Shown piece after piece: positions 1 through 8,379 of a stretch of 23,668 nt of DNA. Origin of the DNA: UBA3871 sp041797745 (GTDB lineage Bacteria > Bacillota > Clostridia > Peptostreptococcales > Anaerovoracaceae); assembly GCA_041797745.1 (NCBI GenBank), contig JBHBZU010000051.1, positions 1 to 23,668 of the forward strand, read 5' to 3'. The notes beneath the pieces are model-generated. The model was not told the DNA's origin and did not search any database. It saw only the letters and a list, made by a program, of their open reading frames with translations. A program made the position numbers and the translations under genes. Position 1 is the first letter of the stretch. Each line of letters opens with the position of its first letter.

Positions 1-49
1 ATATACTATATATAACAACATAAAGAAGTATAAAATCTCCCGCCATCGT

Positions 50-1342
50 TTACAGCTTTATAAGCTTTTTATCATAAAGCGCCTTTACCGCCTTTATAAC
101 ACCGAATTTAGAGTGTTCATATGTCAGTCCGCCTTGGAAATAAACATTGTACGGTTCACGAATTGGAGCGTCTGCTGAAAGCTCTATGGTAGAGCCTTGA
201 ACGAATGTTCCCGCAGCCATTACCACCTGGCTTTCATATCCCGGCATTTCCCAAGGAACAGGCGTTACGTGGGAATCTATGGGTGAAGCTGCCTGAATCC
301 CCTCACAGAAAGCAACCACAGCTTCAGGGGACCCTAATGTAACGGTTTGGACAACATCGGAACGTTCCGACTCCGGAAGTGGAGAAATTGGGAAGCCTAA
401 CTTCTGAAAGACCTTTCCGCAGAGAATTGCGCCTTTGATGGCTCCGTTTACAACTTTTGGTGCGGTAAATAGACCTTGGAACATGGCTCTTGTCTGACCG
501 AAAGTAAGACCGCATTCACCGCCTATTCCCGGACATGTCATGCGGTAGGAAACCTTTTCAATTAAGTCTTCACGACCTGCCACATAGCCTCCTGTCAGTG
601 CCATACCACCACCGGGATTTTTAATGAGAGAACCTGCAATAACGTCAACTCCAACTTCAGTGGCTTCTTTTGTATCAAGAAATTCCCCATAACTATTGTC
701 TACCATACATACAATGTCGGGATTTACGCTTTTTACTGCGACTACCCATTCTGCAATCTGAGCAATAGTCATTGCCTTTCGGGATGCGTAGCCTGTGGCA
801 CGTTGTACCGTGCACATGCGAGTCTTTGGACCTATAGCCGCTTTTACCGCTTCAATATCAATATCGCCGTCAGCGTTAAATTCTACCTGCTTGTAGCCTA
901 CACCATAATCTTTAAGTGAACCCATACCCTCACCACGAATACCTATAACATTTTCAAGGGTATCATAAGGACCGCCTGTGCAGTAAATCAATTCATCTCC
1001 CGGTCTTAGTATTCCCAGTAATGTGATGGAAAGCGCATGGGTGCCGTTTACGATGGTTGGCCTGCAAAGAGCCGCTTCGGTTTTGAAAACATCAGCATAA
1101 ACTCTTTCTAAAGCTGCACGCCCTGGATCATCATAGCCATAACCTGTATTCCATGCAAAATGCATATCGGAAATCTGATTTTTCTGGAACGCGGCCAGAA
1201 TTTTATATTGATTGTAAGCCATAATGTCATCCAGCTTTTCAAATTCTCCCTGAAGCTCAGCTTCCGCCTCATCTATGAGTTTAAGAATCGGTTCATCAAT
1301 TCCAAGTGTTTTGTTAAGTAGTTCAAATGTGTTTTTTTGCAT
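50..1342 (-). CDS. Methionine gamma-lyase family protein (YnbB-like, PLP-dependent)
   Basis: PLP-dependent fold-type I protein of 430 residues, family Met_gamma_lyase, also annotated as 'aluminium resistance protein'. The closest characterised relatives by fold are C-S lyases and cystathionine enzymes; the substrate here is unknown. Visible (numbering from the chosen ATG): NTGYGYDDPGR at about 65-75, NGTHALS at about 99-105, CTGGPYDTL at about 121-129, VDNSYGEF at 214-221, and the likely PLP lysine K241 in GSLIKNPGGGMALTGGY. The start is the ATG at 1342, with AGGAG seven bases upstream; an in-frame ATG at 1363 lies before that site and is rejected. B. subtilis ynbB lies in the broad miaA neighbourhood too. 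The 49 bases after its stop hold no recognisable feature. Confidence 0.9.
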   Translation of the reverse strand: MQKNTFELLNKTLGIDEPILKLIDEAEAELQGEFEKLDDIMAYNQYKILAAFQKNQISDMHFAWNTGYGYDDPGRAALERVYADVFKTEAALCRPTIVNGTHALSITLLGILRPGDELIYCTGGPYDTLENVIGIRGEGMGSLKDYGVGYKQVEFNADGDIDIEAVKAAIGPKTRMCTVQRATGYASRKAMTIAQIAEWVVAVKSVNPDIVCMVDNSYGEFLDTKEATEVGVDVIAGSLIKNPGGGMALTGGYVAGREDLIEKVSYRMTCPGIGGECGLTFGQTRAMFQGLFTAPKVVNGAIKGAILCGKVFQKLGFPISPLPESERSDVVQTVTLGSPEAVVAFCEGIQAASPIDSHVTPVPWEMPGYESQVVMAAGTFVQGSTIELSADAPIREPYNVYFQGGLTYEHSKFGVIKAVKALYDKKLIKL

Positions 1343-1349
1343 CTGTTTT

Positions 1350-1354
1350 CTCCT
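1350..1354 (-). promoter_or_regulatory. Shine-Dalgarno that fixes the lyase start
   Basis: AGGAG on the minus strand, seven bases before the ATG at 1342. It makes this ATG the start in preference to the ATG at 1363 in the same frame. Confidence 0.75.
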
Positions 1355-1379
1355 AGTGTACAATATATATATTATGTAA

Positions 1380-1397
1380 ACCGCCCATAAGGGCGGT
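1380..1397. terminator. GC-rich hairpin between recombinase and lyase gene
   Basis: A perfect seven-base-pair inverted repeat, ACCGCCC / GGGCGGT with a four-base loop, stands out in AT-rich surroundings thirteen bases after the recombinase stop. On the minus strand it is followed by TTTACATAATATAT, a poor T-run; on the plus strand by TCACATTTTT, slightly better. It may be a weak terminator for the mutSL-miaA-recombinase transcript or a processing/stability stem before the lyase gene. A start of transcription in the TATA-rich bases just after it is possible but lacks a clear -35. Confidence 0.4.
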
Positions 1398-1409
1398 CAC
1401 ATTTTTAAT

Positions 1410-2582
1410 CTATTTCTTTTCTTCTGAAAGTCCCTCTTTCCTTTCAAGTTCCCATTCCATACCTTTTACAAGCTCACGTTTTGTGTCCATTTTGTGAGCT
1501 GCATATAGCTGGGTTGTAGTTACCTGTTCGTGATCTAAAAGAGCCTGAACATCATAAATTGAATTGCCTCTACCTATAAGGCTGGTGGCCGCGGTGGCTC
1601 TCAGCTTATGAGGGCTGTAGCCGGCGTCTCTTGAGGTTTCCATGCCTATGGAGGTATATTTCTTGGAAAGTTCACGAATGGAGCGTTCCGTCATACGCTT
1701 TCCCTGAAGCGATATAAAAAGTGCGTCCTGATCTTCAGAAAGTATCTTATCCGATGAGGGTCTTTCATTATCAATATAGTCGTGAATTATTGCAGTAGTG
1801 CTTTGATTTAGGGGCATGATAGATTCCTTACCACGCTTTCTGTAAATCTTAAATTCACCGCGATTGAAGTTAAAAGATGAAATATTTAATTGTTGGAGCT
1901 CCGAAATTCTCAGACCATAGGTAAGGAAAAGCAATAGAATAGCCTTATCGCGTTTCTTGGTTTTTTCCCAATAGTTACGTTCTTTTTCAGTCAGTTTTAT
2001 ACCAGTGGAAACGGCATCCAGCATTTTCATAACTTCATCATCTTTAAGCGCCTTAATCTCGCGTTCACCAGGTTTAGAAACACGAATTGGGTCGAATCCG
2101 TCGGTGATATTTTTCTCTAAAAGGCCGTCTCTATAAAGCTGCTTAAAAAGCACTGAAACGGAAGATTTTTTGCGAGCAAGGGTTTTATTTGTATTTTCGT
2201 AAACATATATGTTCTTCGCTCCCTCGACCTCATAATGCCTGCAATAATCTATAAACATATTTATATCTACTGCTAAAATTTCATTCATTTCAGAAAGCTT
2301 GATGTCCCGATATTTTTTAGCCGTGGTAATATCTTGTCGCTGGCTTATTAGGTAGTGAAAGAAAAAGCGGATATCGTAAAGATAAGCAAGGCGAGTCATG
2401 GGCAATACGTTACCTCTTAAATAGGCAAAGTATCCCCTTAAAAAAGCCGGAAGTTCCTGTTCCACTTTAGTACATTCGGACATTATTTCATGTTCTTTCT
2501 TCACAACATTGTCGGGTCTGTCGCTTTTGTTATGAATTTTTACAGTCTTGCTTCTTGCAGAATCGGCTTTGTCTTTTATCAT
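1410..2582 (-). CDS. Tyrosine recombinase, XerC/XerS-like
   Basis: Site-specific recombinase of 390 residues. An N-terminal SAM-like core-binding domain (about 40-160) follows a hydrophilic, lysine-rich extension of about 40 residues not usual in XerC/XerD (near 300). The catalytic domain has the full set: R225 in TYGLRISEL, K249 in YRKRGKES, H325 and R328 in SPHKLRATAAT, H351 in ALLDHEQ and the nucleophile Y360 in TTQLY. Its length, and the KKRDKAILLLFL and PHKLR segments, resemble the single-recombinase XerS of streptococci more than XerC/XerD, but this is by eye. The ATG at 2582 has AAGGAG eight bases upstream; an in-frame TTG further up is rejected. It stands alone between miaA and a metabolic gene, with no phage or transposon genes, which suggests a chromosomal role such as dimer resolution. 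No dif-like site was seen. Confidence 0.88.
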   Translation of the reverse strand: MIKDKADSARSKTVKIHNKSDRPDNVVKKEHEIMSECTKVEQELPAFLRGYFAYLRGNVLPMTRLAYLYDIRFFFHYLISQRQDITTAKKYRDIKLSEMNEILAVDINMFIDYCRHYEVEGAKNIYVYENTNKTLARKKSSVSVLFKQLYRDGLLEKNITDGFDPIRVSKPGEREIKALKDDEVMKMLDAVSTGIKLTEKERNYWEKTKKRDKAILLLFLTYGLRISELQQLNISSFNFNRGEFKIYRKRGKESIMPLNQSTTAIIHDYIDNERPSSDKILSEDQDALFISLQGKRMTERSIRELSKKYTSIGMETSRDAGYSPHKLRATAATSLIGRGNSIYDVQALLDHEQVTTTQLYAAHKMDTKRELVKGMEWELERKEGLSEEKK

Positions 2583-2590
2583 TGAGCCAT

Positions 2591-2596
2591 CTCCTT
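2591..2596 (-). promoter_or_regulatory. Shine-Dalgarno that fixes the recombinase start
   Basis: AAGGAG on the minus strand, eight bases before the ATG at 2582. It lies inside the reading frame that would begin at the TTG at 2609, so the ATG is the better start. Confidence 0.75.
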
Positions 2597-2614
2597 GTAA
2601 AATTTGCAAATAAT

Positions 2615-3544
2615 TTAAACCGACAATGCCAGCATAGCTTCGACCAACTTTTCCCGCTCTCCAGATTTTTCATAGTCACCTATATTAAACCAATTCATCT
2701 GAGGATAGCGTTTTAGCCAAGTTAACTGGCGTTTAGCATAATGACGAGTGTTACGTTTAACCAGCCTAACAGCTTCTTCCAAGTCATATTCGCCATTTTG
2801 ATAAGCAATGAGTTCCTTGTACCCGATACCTTTCATCGAGATATTATCCGAGGTAAGTCCCATACCTATAAGGTGGCTGATTTCTTCGAGGAGTCCCTTT
2901 TCCATAAGCACATCCACTCGCCTGTCAATACGCTGATAGAGGTCTTCTCTGTCTCGGGTAAGCCCAATAAGGATACATTCGTAATCTGAGGTGGGTTTGA
3001 AACTTTCTTGAAAACTTCGAAACTGAGAAGCGGAAGTTTCCGCCACTTCTATGGCACGAATTACCTTTTTTATATTATTGGGATGGATTCTTTCCGCTGC
3101 TTTAGGGTCAGCTTTTTCAAGGCGACTATGAAGTGCCTCCGAACCCTCTTTTAGTGCCATATCTTCCAGCTCCCTGCGGAGTCTGTTATCGGCAGGAGAA
3201 CCGAAAAAGTCCATATCATAAATAAGAGAATGAATATAAAGTCCCGTACCTCCTGAAATGATAGGAGTTTTACCTCTTTTAAAAATATCACCTATTGCAG
3301 CTTTAGCCAGCCTTTGATATTCAGCAACAGAAAAGGCTTCTCTGGGATCTATAATATCAACTAAATGATGAGGTACCCTTTCCTGCTCTTCTTTGGTCGG
3401 TTTTGCAGAGCCTATATCCATGAACTTGTAAAGCTGCATGGAGTCGGCAGATACTATTTCTCCATCTATCCTTTCCGCTAACTCTATGGAATATTCAGTT
3501 TTGCCTACTGCGGTAGGACCGCAGATACATATAATTTTATCCAT
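2615..3544 (-). CDS. miaA: tRNA dimethylallyltransferase MiaA
   Basis: Transfers a dimethylallyl group to N6 of adenosine 37 in tRNAs reading UNN codons. The 309 residues show the P-loop GPTAVGKT at 9-16, the catalytic-site SADSMQLYKFMDIGSAKP at 32-49 (D34), HHLVDIIDP at 59-67, GGTGLYI at 98-104, and the later IKKVIRAIEV and KRQLTWLKR segments of the tRNA-binding part. Its substrate DMAPP comes from the pathway begun by Dxs, encoded in the same window. The ATG is preceded by a weak GGTGAT. The mutL-miaA order is common in bacteria. In B. subtilis hfq is next to miaA; here a tyrosine recombinase begins 32 bases after its stop. Confidence 0.96.
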   Translation of the reverse strand: MDKIICICGPTAVGKTEYSIELAERIDGEIVSADSMQLYKFMDIGSAKPTKEEQERVPHHLVDIIDPREAFSVAEYQRLAKAAIGDIFKRGKTPIISGGTGLYIHSLIYDMDFFGSPADNRLRRELEDMALKEGSEALHSRLEKADPKAAERIHPNNIKKVIRAIEVAETSASQFRSFQESFKPTSDYECILIGLTRDREDLYQRIDRRVDVLMEKGLLEEISHLIGMGLTSDNISMKGIGYKELIAYQNGEYDLEEAVRLVKRNTRHYAKRQLTWLKRYPQMNWFNIGDYEKSGEREKLVEAMLALSV

Positions 3545-3602
3545 ATTTATTATATTATCACCATCACTACGTTTTTTTGTATTTGAAATTTACCGAAATA
3601 TA

Positions 3603-5492
3603 TTACTGTATTCTCTTAAAAAATTTTTCAAGTTCATATTTACTAAATCTGACAAAGGTTGGTCTGCCATGAGGGCAGGAATAAGGGTTTTCACATTTGG
3701 AAAGCTGATGTAAAAGTGCTTTGATTTCTTCATCGTGAAGCTGGTCGTTACCCTTAACCGCAGATTTACAGGAGCGGGTTATGATGGCATTGAGCTTTCC
3801 GTAATTGGAAAAGTCCATATTTTCATCTAAATTATCAAGGAAATCATTTACGAAATCCTCACCCTCTTTTAATGACATAAACATGGGAACTGCCGATAAA
3901 TTATAGGTTTGAGGTCCGAAACCGAAAATGTCAAAACCCATGCCACGAAGTATTTCCAACCATTGTTCTTCGCAGGCTTCTATAGCCGGTCGTACATTTA
4001 TAATGGCAGGAACGAGACTTGGCTGAATATGTTTTTCAGAAGATTTAAATTCAGCCAGCAGTTTTTCAAAAAAAACTCTTTCGTGGGCAGCATGTTGGTC
4101 TATCATATAGAAGCTGTCACTGTCTGCTGCTAATATGTAGGTTGCAAATACTGAACCCATCGGCTTTAAATCTTCAAATTTGAAAGGTACATTTTTAGGT
4201 GCAGTGATATTGAAATTTCCATCTGCATTTCTTAAAGTTGACAATAATGATGTTATGTCAACCTGTTCCTGTTTTGCAGGAACTTTTATATTTTTTTGAT
4301 TATTTTCTACGGAGTCCCTCAACATATCAGGTTCTTTATCAAGAACTTTGTTCTCAAAGGTAAAGGTTCTTGATGAAAAAGCGGTATTTGCAGATTCTTG
4401 AGCTTTAGTCACAGGGGTAAAGCTTCTGCTTATCCCCTCCTCTTTGATAGAATCTGTAATTATATTTATTTTATCAGATATGTTTTCGCTGTGAATCTGA
4501 TTTATTGCGGTTTTGGTGCCGAGTGCATTTCTAATTGCCTTAAATATTCCCTCTGTAATAAAGTCTTCCTGATGGAATCGTACTTCCCTTTTATTTGGAT
4601 GAATATTAACGTCCAGTTTGTCAGGCGAAACGGAAAGGAAAAGAAAGCATATTGGAAATCTTCCCTCAAAAAGCCTGTCCGCATAGGCGTTGTTCACACC
4701 TCTTTCAATGATTTTAGAGCTGATAACTCTGCCGTTAACAAAGAAAATCTGATTGCGGCGGCTGGTTTTGGAATTCATTGGTGCGGATACATAACCCTTT
4801 ACGGTAAGATACTCATCCCTGTAATCCACCTCAACCAAATCCTGACCCACAGACTTGCTGTAAACTGTGAGAATGGTATCGTAGAGGCTGCCGTTTCCTA
4901 AAGTACTAAATAAAATATTACCGTTGTTTATCATTCGCACGCGAATATACGGATAAGCCAGTGCAATTTGAGAGATAAAGTCTGTAACAAGAGCGCTCTC
5001 GGTATTGTCGGCTTTCATAAACTTAAGTCGGGCTGGAGTGTTGTAGAATAAATCGTTAATGACAACGGTAGTACCATCAGGACAGCCGTAAGGAATGTGA
5101 TTTATAACTTCTCCCCCATGAATAGTCAGTTTTGTTCCGACGAAAGCCTCAGGCACCTTGGTTAGCAGCTCCACTCTGGAAACCGCCGCTATGCTGGAAA
5201 GCGCTTCCCCTCTAAAACCTAAAGTTTCTATTCTGTCCAAGTCTTCAGCCTGACTGATTTTACTGGTAGCATGTCTGAAAAATGCCAGCTCCGTTTCTTC
5301 TTCCGCTATGCCACAGCCGTTATCGGAGACTCTTATATAGGCTTTACCACCCTTTCTAATCTCACAGACAATGGATGTAGCCCCTGAATCTATGGAGTTT
5401 TCAACAAGTTCCTTTACAACGGAAAGGGGTCTGTCTACCACTTCACCGGCGGCGATTTTATCTGCTACTTGTTTTTCTAAAATTTTAATCAT
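3603..5492 (-). CDS. mutL: DNA mismatch repair endonuclease MutL
   Basis: GHKL ATPase that links MutS to downstream repair and, in bacteria without MutH, nicks the new strand itself. The 629 residues show the ATPase motifs E28/N32 in KELVENSIDSG, DNGCGI at 57-62, RHATSKI at 73-79 and TLGFRGEALSSI at 90-101, then a variable linker (about 330-435). The C-terminal endonuclease domain has the metal motif DQHAAHERVFFE at 465-476 (D465, H467, E471, E476), SCKSAVKG at 574-581 and CPHGRP at 606-611. So this is the nicking type, and no mutH is expected. The ATG at 5492 has only a weak site (AAGAT), which may limit expression. miaA starts 58 bases after its stop. Confidence 0.97.
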   Translation of the reverse strand: MIKILEKQVADKIAAGEVVDRPLSVVKELVENSIDSGATSIVCEIRKGGKAYIRVSDNGCGIAEEETELAFFRHATSKISQAEDLDRIETLGFRGEALSSIAAVSRVELLTKVPEAFVGTKLTIHGGEVINHIPYGCPDGTTVVINDLFYNTPARLKFMKADNTESALVTDFISQIALAYPYIRVRMINNGNILFSTLGNGSLYDTILTVYSKSVGQDLVEVDYRDEYLTVKGYVSAPMNSKTSRRNQIFFVNGRVISSKIIERGVNNAYADRLFEGRFPICFLFLSVSPDKLDVNIHPNKREVRFHQEDFITEGIFKAIRNALGTKTAINQIHSENISDKINIITDSIKEEGISRSFTPVTKAQESANTAFSSRTFTFENKVLDKEPDMLRDSVENNQKNIKVPAKQEQVDITSLLSTLRNADGNFNITAPKNVPFKFEDLKPMGSVFATYILAADSDSFYMIDQHAAHERVFFEKLLAEFKSSEKHIQPSLVPAIINVRPAIEACEEQWLEILRGMGFDIFGFGPQTYNLSAVPMFMSLKEGEDFVNDFLDNLDENMDFSNYGKLNAIITRSCKSAVKGNDQLHDEEIKALLHQLSKCENPYSCPHGRPTFVRFSKYELEKFFKRIQ

Positions 5493-5739
5493 ATTATCTT
5501 AATTATGCTGTTTTAGCCATACCTTTTTATTTTTATATCATGTAGCTTATTTTATTTATTATTTAATATTTATTAGCCCTCTTATATTACTTTAGCTTTC
5601 ATCTAATACAAACCGATAGGTCTACATAATAATTTTATTGTCAAATAAAGGATTTGTAACCAAAGATGAATCGAAACAGTTTTCTTTAAAACCATAATTT
5701 AACTATTTTAGATTTCAAACCTAATTTGATTAAAAATGG
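5493..5739 (-). other. AT-rich spacer between mutS and mutL
   Basis: 247 bases with no convincing gene. Just after the mutS stop an imperfect inverted repeat (AACCAT at 5741-5736 with ATGGTT nearer mutL at 5693-5688) encloses AT-rich sequence and could act as a weak terminator, but lacks a GC-rich stem. An exact TTGACA (5644-5639) has no -10 at a proper distance. A weaker pair, TTGTAT with TAATAT 16 bases on (about 5610-5583), could drive mutL. The last 90 bases before mutL are nearly pure A and T. The mutL promoter is probably here, but I cannot fix it. Confidence 0.4.
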
Positions 5740-8379
5740 TTATTTTTCAGCCAGAGCCTGAAGCTCCTCAAGAATAGCTATAGCTTGGGATGGTTTTACG
5801 TCCATCAAATCCAAACTCTTTAATTTTTCTACTACCGGATTTGGTGCAAAGCTGAAGAAAGACATCTGCTCTTCGTCGTTAGGCTGACTTTTCATTGAAG
5901 ATTCTTTGGTTTTGGCGGAAATTCGGTGGCTGTCTTCAACATATTCACAAGAAGCTTTACCTGATTCCAGATGATTTAAATGAGCTTCTGCGTCAGCTAA
6001 AATTTTAGATGGAACCCCTGCCAGCTTGGCTACATGAATACCATAGCTTCGTGAGGCGAAGCCCTCGATAATTTTATGAAGAAACACCACTTCTCCACCT
6101 ATATCTGACACATCCACATTCAAGTTTTTGCAACCCTCCACTGTTCCCTCAAGAGAAGTAAGCTCATGATAATGGGTGGCAAAAAGTGTGCGGGCACGAT
6201 TTTCTTTGTGGCAGAGGTAGTCAACTACAGCCCATGCAATTGAAAGTCCGTCATAAGTGGAAGTGCCTCTTCCGATTTCATCTAATATAATCAGAGATTT
6301 GTTTGTGCTGCAATTTAGAATATATGCCAGTTCACTCATTTCAACAAAGAATGTTGACTGACCTTGGGCTAAATTGTCAGAAGCGCCGATTCTGGTGAAA
6401 ATGCGATCTGCCACACCGATTTTTGCATATTGAGCAGGTACAAAGCAGCCTGCTTGAGCCATAAGGACTATGAGTGCAGTTTGACGCATATATGTAGATT
6501 TACCTGCCATGTTAGGCCCTGTAATTAAAAGCATGGAAGTATCACTACCGTTGATATAGGTATCGTTGGATACAAACAGTCCATCTTCCATGGTTTGCTC
6601 AATAACAGGATGTTTACCGCCATGGATATATATTTCATCTCCATCGTTTACCTCAGGGTGAACATAGCCGAGTTTAGCAGAAACCTCTGCAAAGGAACAA
6701 ACAGCGTCAAGTACAGAAACGGAAACTGCGGTTTGTTGGATTTCCTTAATATATTCTGCACAAAAGGAACGAATTTCAGTAAACAAATCATATTCTATCT
6801 GATTAATCTTTGTTTCCGCATTTAAGATAATTGATTCCATTTCCTTAAGTTCGGGAGTGATAAAGCGTTCAGCTCCTACCAAAGTTTGCTTTCTTATATA
6901 GTTTTCAGGAACCAGATTTAAATTAGATCTGGAAACCTCGATATAATAACCAAAGACCTTATTAAAGCCGACTTTCAGATGAGTAATGCCGGTTCTTTCC
7001 TTTTCAGTGGCTTCAAGGGAAGCAATCCAAACTTTCGCGTCTTGAATGGAAAGTTTAATTGTATCCAGATCTTTAGAATAGCCCTCTTTAATCAAGCTGC
7101 CCTCTTTTATGGTTATAGGAGGCTCATCTACGATGGCGCTATCCACCTTTTCATAAATTTCAGTAAGAGAATAAATTTTATTATTTAACTTTGAAAGTAA
7201 GCCACTGTTATATCCGGACAAGTCATTTTTAATTTCAGGTATGCTTGCAATGGAATTACGAAGTGCGATTAAATCCTTAGCGTTTGCATTGCCTGTAGCT
7301 ATTCTTCCTGACAGCCTTTCAAGGTCGTAAATGGACTTTAGAGACTCTTTCAGGTTATTTCTAAGGAGAACATCATCATAAATAATCTGAACGGCATTCA
7401 GCCTTTCATTGATTTCTTCAGGGGAATTTAGGGGTTCTCTAAGCCATTGCTTAAGTCTGCGGGAACCCATTGCTGTATGACATTTATCCAAGACTCCTAA
7501 AAGTGAACCTTGGGTCTTTTTTTCATACAGAGTTTCTGTAAGCTCTAAATTGCGGATAGTAGCTCTGTCCAAAGACATATGTCTGCTGACTTCATAAACT
7601 TTTAAATTTGTAAGATGTTGCAATCCTTGATGAGTTTCACCAAGATAGGTTAAAAGTCCTCCTACTGCACATATAGTTTCTTCATAGTCGCCTATGCCAA
7701 GACCGCTTGGAGCGTGGATTTTAAAGTGTTTACAAATAACCTCTCTGCAAGCCTTAAAATTAAAAAAGACATCAGCGCGACGGTTAATATATGGATGAAT
7801 AAGATATTCAAGTTCTTCCAAAGAAAGTTCTTCGGAGAGACTTTCTGAAAGGAGAATTTCCTTTACATTGATTCTAATAAGTTCATTTAACAGGGTCTGA
7901 GCGGAACTTAAGTTGCGGGCAAAGGTGGTACAAGCCAGCTCACCTGTGGAAATATCGCAGTAGCTTAAGCTGTAATAATCTTCAGAAGCAAAGATGGAGG
8001 CAAGATAGTTGTTCTCCTTTTCATTTAACATGGTGGCATTGGTAATGGTGCCGGGAGTGACAATCTGAACTACTTCGCGAGGAACCAGACCCTTGCAGGT
8101 TGCAGGGTCTTGAGTTTGTTCACATATTGCGATTTTGTAACCCTTTTCCACCAGCTTTGCCAAATATGCATCGCAGGCGTGAAAAGGAACTCCGCACATG
8201 GGAGCCTTTTCTTCAAGACCGCACTGTTTACCGGTTAAAACCAGTTCCAGTTCTTTTGATACCGTCTTGGCATCTTCAAAAAACATTTCATAGAAGTCTC
8301 CAAGACGGAAAAATAAGATACAATCCGGATATTGTTCGTGAATATCAAGATATTGTTGCATCATAGGTGAAAGACTCAT
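5740..8379 (-). CDS. mutS: DNA mismatch repair protein MutS
   Basis: Recognises mismatches and small loops and starts mismatch repair. The 879 residues show the mismatch-wedge GDFYE (F29, E31), the connector and lever parts, and the ABC-type ATPase: Walker A GPNMAGKST at 621-629, a QSTFFVEMSE signature at about 674-683, Walker B LIILDE at 696-701 and FATHYHE at 733-739. The C-terminal tail has QMSFF at 838-842, a beta-clamp-binding type motif also found in B. subtilis MutS, and then a helical dimer/tetramer segment. AAGGAG lies eight bases before the ATG, inside the end of tlyA, and the ATG overlaps the tlyA TGA, so translation is probably coupled. mutL follows after a 247-base AT-rich spacer. 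Confidence 0.97.
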   Translation of the reverse strand: MSLSPMMQQYLDIHEQYPDCILFFRLGDFYEMFFEDAKTVSKELELVLTGKQCGLEEKAPMCGVPFHACDAYLAKLVEKGYKIAICEQTQDPATCKGLVPREVVQIVTPGTITNATMLNEKENNYLASIFASEDYYSLSYCDISTGELACTTFARNLSSAQTLLNELIRINVKEILLSESLSEELSLEELEYLIHPYINRRADVFFNFKACREVICKHFKIHAPSGLGIGDYEETICAVGGLLTYLGETHQGLQHLTNLKVYEVSRHMSLDRATIRNLELTETLYEKKTQGSLLGVLDKCHTAMGSRRLKQWLREPLNSPEEINERLNAVQIIYDDVLLRNNLKESLKSIYDLERLSGRIATGNANAKDLIALRNSIASIPEIKNDLSGYNSGLLSKLNNKIYSLTEIYEKVDSAIVDEPPITIKEGSLIKEGYSKDLDTIKLSIQDAKVWIASLEATEKERTGITHLKVGFNKVFGYYIEVSRSNLNLVPENYIRKQTLVGAERFITPELKEMESIILNAETKINQIEYDLFTEIRSFCAEYIKEIQQTAVSVSVLDAVCSFAEVSAKLGYVHPEVNDGDEIYIHGGKHPVIEQTMEDGLFVSNDTYINGSDTSMLLITGPNMAGKSTYMRQTALIVLMAQAGCFVPAQYAKIGVADRIFTRIGASDNLAQGQSTFFVEMSELAYILNCSTNKSLIILDEIGRGTSTYDGLSIAWAVVDYLCHKENRARTLFATHYHELTSLEGTVEGCKNLNVDVSDIGGEVVFLHKIIEGFASRSYGIHVAKLAGVPSKILADAEAHLNHLESGKASCEYVEDSHRISAKTKESSMKSQPNDEEQMSFFSFAPNPVVEKLKSLDLMDVKPSQAIAILEELQALAEK

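Noticed and set aside
1..49. Start of a further minus-strand gene at the left edge (ATG at 46).
   Set aside because: Fourteen or so codons without a ribosome site or recognisable product; too short to judge.
1410..2582. Recombinase as a marker of a prophage, integrative element or transposon.
   Set aside because: No adjacent phage, relaxase, excisionase or transposase genes, no attachment-site-like direct repeats, and neighbours are conserved housekeeping genes.
3545..3602. TATAAT in the mutL-miaA gap as a miaA promoter.
   Set aside because: There is only an A-run at the -35 position and transcription would start at or inside the miaA start codon.
4398..4901. Open plus-strand frame of 167 codons opposite mutL.
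   Set aside because: It is a shadow of the conserved MutL ATPase and linker part; low-complexity aromatic and Cys-rich product with no motif.
5639..5644. Exact TTGACA on the minus strand in the mutS-mutL spacer, first taken as the mutL -35 box.
   Set aside because: The hexamer at 16-18 bases distance (around ACCTAT) does not resemble a -10 box.
5607..5696. Thirty-codon frame on the minus strand in the mutS-mutL spacer, starting ATGGTTTTAAAG.
   Set aside because: No ribosome site, no recognisable product, and composition typical of AT-rich spacer.
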